From: Caldilineaceae bacterium | GTDB lineage: Bacteria; Chloroflexota; Anaerolineae; Caldilineales; Caldilineaceae | Length of the DNA: 9,489 nucleotides | Assembly: GCA_024643705.1 (NCBI GenBank) | Contig: JAHEML010000062.1 | Coordinates: forward strand, 715-10,203 | Reading direction: 5' to 3' | Shown here: one piece after another, positions 7,642 through 9,489 of the stretch | Numbering within the stretch: the stretch's first letter is position 1 | Layout of the letters: each line of letters opens with the position of its first letter | Program-made: the position numbers and the translations under genes | The notes under the pieces: model-generated | Database searches by the model: none | What the model was told of the DNA's origin: nothing | The model's input: only the letters and a program-made list of their open reading frames with translations

Positions 7642-9204
7642 ATGTTTCGGATATTTGCACTTCTTTGTCTGGCCGGGGTACTGATAACCGCGCTTATACC
7701 AGCACAAAACCTGTTGGCACGGCCAGTGTTGGAAGACGCAGCCATCGAAGGCGTAGTCACCTTCGACAAACGTTTCGTTGCCGTGCAGCCGATCATCCCT
7801 GGTCAACTAATGCGGGTGGTCATGCGCTTTGATCCCCAGGATCAGCAAGAATTGGCCCGACGCTCCGGCTTCTTTTTGTTGGATGGCGATCGGTTGCGCT
7901 CGTTTAATGCGGGCGGTAGCCTGCTCGACAACAATTTGGCATCGGGCAGCCAAGACCCCAACCGTCCGGCCAACGAGCTTGTCGCCACTATTGAACGGCC
8001 ATCCGGCGAATATGCGGTTGTCATCTACAACGACACCGATATCCCCATGACGTTTCATCTGTGGGTGGAGAATGGCACGTTTCCCCAGGAAGAGATTGCG
8101 ACAGCCCCATCGGTAGACCCAGCCCCAGCCGCCCCACCAACAAAGACCCAAGCAGCAGAAATTCCGCCAGCCGCGGCCGTATCTCAGCCCAGCGCAGTAG
8201 CCAGCAACACGAGCAGAACCGACAGCAGAACCGATAATAGTACCGGCCCAACCTACACGGTTCGATCCGGTGATACCCTCGGCCTCATTGCCCAGACCAT
8301 CTACGGTGACCTCTCGTTGTATGCCCGCCTGTGCAGCTACAATAGTATAGGCAATTGTGATGTCATCGAAGTGGGGCAAGCCCTACGCACGCCATCGTTG
8401 GCTGAGTTGACAGACTCACCATCCCCGGCAGTTACCCCAGCAGAAGCCATACCCGCGGTTGCCGTCACAGGTGCCCAACAGTCCAACACATCAGCAGCAG
8501 CAAGCAGCACATCGGATCGCTACACGGTTGTTGCTGGGGATACGCTGGGCACGATCGCCCAAAGACTCTACGGGGATTTTCAGCGATACAGCGAAATATG
8601 TGCGCTGAACGGCTTGGCCGATTGCGGTACAGTCACGATCGGTCAGGTATTGCGGCTTCCCGGTGGCAGCGGCGCACAGACACAAACAGCCATCAAATCA
8701 ACCGAGACAACGACCGCGCCAGAAACGCCCGCGCCGGAAGCGCCTGCGCCATCCCCCCCCACAACAGCCCCAAGCGCGCCTCAAACCAGCGCGCTTGGCC
8801 TTGTCCCCACGTTGGAACAGTCGGATCACATGAGCATCTTTGTCATGCTTTGGAAGACGACCGGGCTGCTCTCCTTCTTGGAGACAGACGGACCCCTGAC
8901 TCTTTTTGTCCCATCAGATACCATTTTTGCCCCGGTTACCCAAGCCAATCTAACCAACTGGATGACCAACAAACAGGTGCTCGAACGGCTACTTTCGTAT
9001 CACGTAGTCGTCCGTTCCATCGATCCAGGCAGTGTGGGGACAGATGGGATCGACCTGGGAACCCTGGAAGGCACCCCCATTCGGCTGGAACGGGGGGCTG
9101 ATGGCGCTTTAACGGTCAACGGCGCTCGGGTAATCGGCACGCCCATTGTAGCCAGCAACGGAACAATCTACACGATTGACCAAGTGCTCGCGCCACCCCA
9201 ATAG
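7642..9204 (+). CDS. Secreted protein with one unassigned domain, two LysM domains and a FAS1 domain
   Basis: This 520-residue protein is a paralogue of the one at 3026. It has a signal peptide (1 to about 26), one copy of the unassigned domain (34-145) with the shared FDPQDQ and YNDTDIP elements, and an Ala/Pro/Thr linker. LysM domains follow at 205-250 and 293-339, then a Pro/Thr/Ala linker, then a FAS1 domain at about 385-519. The FAS1 domain is diverged at its start but keeps GPLTLFVPSD, the YHVV box and a final ASNGTIYTIDQVL. Each LysM has a cysteine pair with the same spacing (C231/C239 and C320/C328). An AAGGGG site (7630-7635) precedes the ATG by 6 bases. It lies 33 bases after the helicase stop with no T-tract terminator between, so read-through from the helicase is likely. 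Peptidoglycan binding is expected from LysM; the adhesive role is inferred. Confidence 0.92.
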   Translation: MFRIFALLCLAGVLITALIPAQNLLARPVLEDAAIEGVVTFDKRFVAVQPIIPGQLMRVVMRFDPQDQQELARRSGFFLLDGDRLRSFNAGGSLLDNNLASGSQDPNRPANELVATIERPSGEYAVVIYNDTDIPMTFHLWVENGTFPQEEIATAPSVDPAPAAPPTKTQAAEIPPAAAVSQPSAVASNTSRTDSRTDNSTGPTYTVRSGDTLGLIAQTIYGDLSLYARLCSYNSIGNCDVIEVGQALRTPSLAELTDSPSPAVTPAEAIPAVAVTGAQQSNTSAAASSTSDRYTVVAGDTLGTIAQRLYGDFQRYSEICALNGLADCGTVTIGQVLRLPGGSGAQTQTAIKSTETTTAPETPAPEAPAPSPPTTAPSAPQTSALGLVPTLEQSDHMSIFVMLWKTTGLLSFLETDGPLTLFVPSDTIFAPVTQANLTNWMTNKQVLERLLSYHVVVRSIDPGSVGTDGIDLGTLEGTPIRLERGADGALTVNGARVIGTPIVASNGTIYTIDQVLAPPQ

Positions 9205-9246
9205 AGCGATTGACCTACTTCCAAAAGGATCACCAAACCGACCTCT

Positions 9247-9489
9247 ATGTCCAACACCGCTACCCGCACATCGAATGAATATGTGGAACTTATCCGGGAC
9301 AATCCGGATTTTCGCAACCTCTGGATCGGCCAGATTGTCAGCCTGTTGGGCGACTGGTTCAACCTGATCGGTTCGGCGGCCCTGATCGCAAGCCTCACTG
9401 GTTCGGGTTTGGCAGTCAGCGGCCTCTTTGTGGTGCGCATGTTGGCCCCATTCCTGATCAGCCCGGTAGCTGGCGTGGTGTCTGATCGC
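9247..9489 (+). CDS. Major facilitator superfamily transporter, N-terminal part (3' end outside window)
   Basis: The first 81 codons are present and open to the right edge. After a polar N-terminus, FRNLWIGQIVSLLGDWFNLI (residues 22-41) begins the first membrane helix, and a second helix spans about 53-75. The fragment ends in GVVSDR, the start of the loop 2-3 signature (motif A) of the family. The opening resembles the EntS/MFS_3-like group of exporters, whose substrates cannot be read from sequence. The start is not firm: the nearest purine-rich site, AAAAGGA (9223-9229), is 17 bases before ATG 9247, further than usual, and there is no better in-frame start upstream. The gap from the preceding stop is 42 bases without a hairpin, so cotranscription is possible. 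Confidence 0.82.
   Translation, partial: MSNTATRTSNEYVELIRDNPDFRNLWIGQIVSLLGDWFNLIGSAALIASLTGSGLAVSGLFVVRMLAPFLISPVAGVVSDR

Noticed and set aside
9210..9215. TTGACC as a -35 for the MFS transporter gene
   Set aside because: No -10-like sequence is present at a suitable distance before ATG 9247.
1..9489. CRISPR arrays, tRNA or rRNA genes, insertion sequences, defence genes
   Set aside because: No regularly spaced repeats, cloverleaf-like sequence, transposase or terminal inverted repeats were seen; the only repeats are short in-frame linker arrays.

Overview
This 9.5 kb window is moderately GC-rich and every supported gene reads on the + strand. The protein architecture suggests a member of the Chloroflexota, probably Anaerolineae or Caldilineae. 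The signs are Thr/Pro/Ala-rich linkers (TPT, ATATP), LysM domains joined to FAS1 (fasciclin) domains, and a class A penicillin-binding protein with a long extra C-terminal region. This taxonomic call is an inference from gene style; no marker gene such as rRNA is present.

Layout. (1) Positions 1-1502 hold the 3' part of a PBP1C-like class A penicillin-binding protein; the window starts inside its transpeptidase domain. (2) Positions 1509-2780, only 6 bases later, encode a secreted or anchored protein with three copies of a beta-rich module. (3) Positions 2781-3025 are non-coding and hold a promoter candidate, a terminator- or attenuator-like hairpin, further potential RNA structure and a strong ribosome binding site. 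(4) Positions 3026-4954 encode a secreted protein with two copies of an unassigned domain, one LysM and one FAS1 domain. (5) A perfect 24-bp hairpin at 4995-5045 closes this unit. (6) Positions 5125-7608 encode a DinG/XPD-family iron-sulfur helicase with an uncharacterised C-terminal extension that resembles an RNase H fold; its transcript may be leaderless. (7) Positions 7642-9204 encode a second secreted protein, a paralogue of the one at 3026, with one copy of the unassigned domain, two LysM and one FAS1. (8) Positions 9247-9489 hold the start of a major facilitator superfamily transporter that runs off the window.

How they may work together. Four of the six genes concern the cell envelope: a peptidoglycan synthase, a repeat protein made next to it, and two LysM-FAS1 proteins that could bind peptidoglycan through LysM and act in adhesion or matrix contacts through FAS1. 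The helicase sits between the two paralogues and has no obvious functional link to them. The points most worth a second look are the helicase C-terminal module, the unassigned domain present three times in the paralogue pair, the paired cysteines in all three LysM domains, and the three-module protein beside the PBP.
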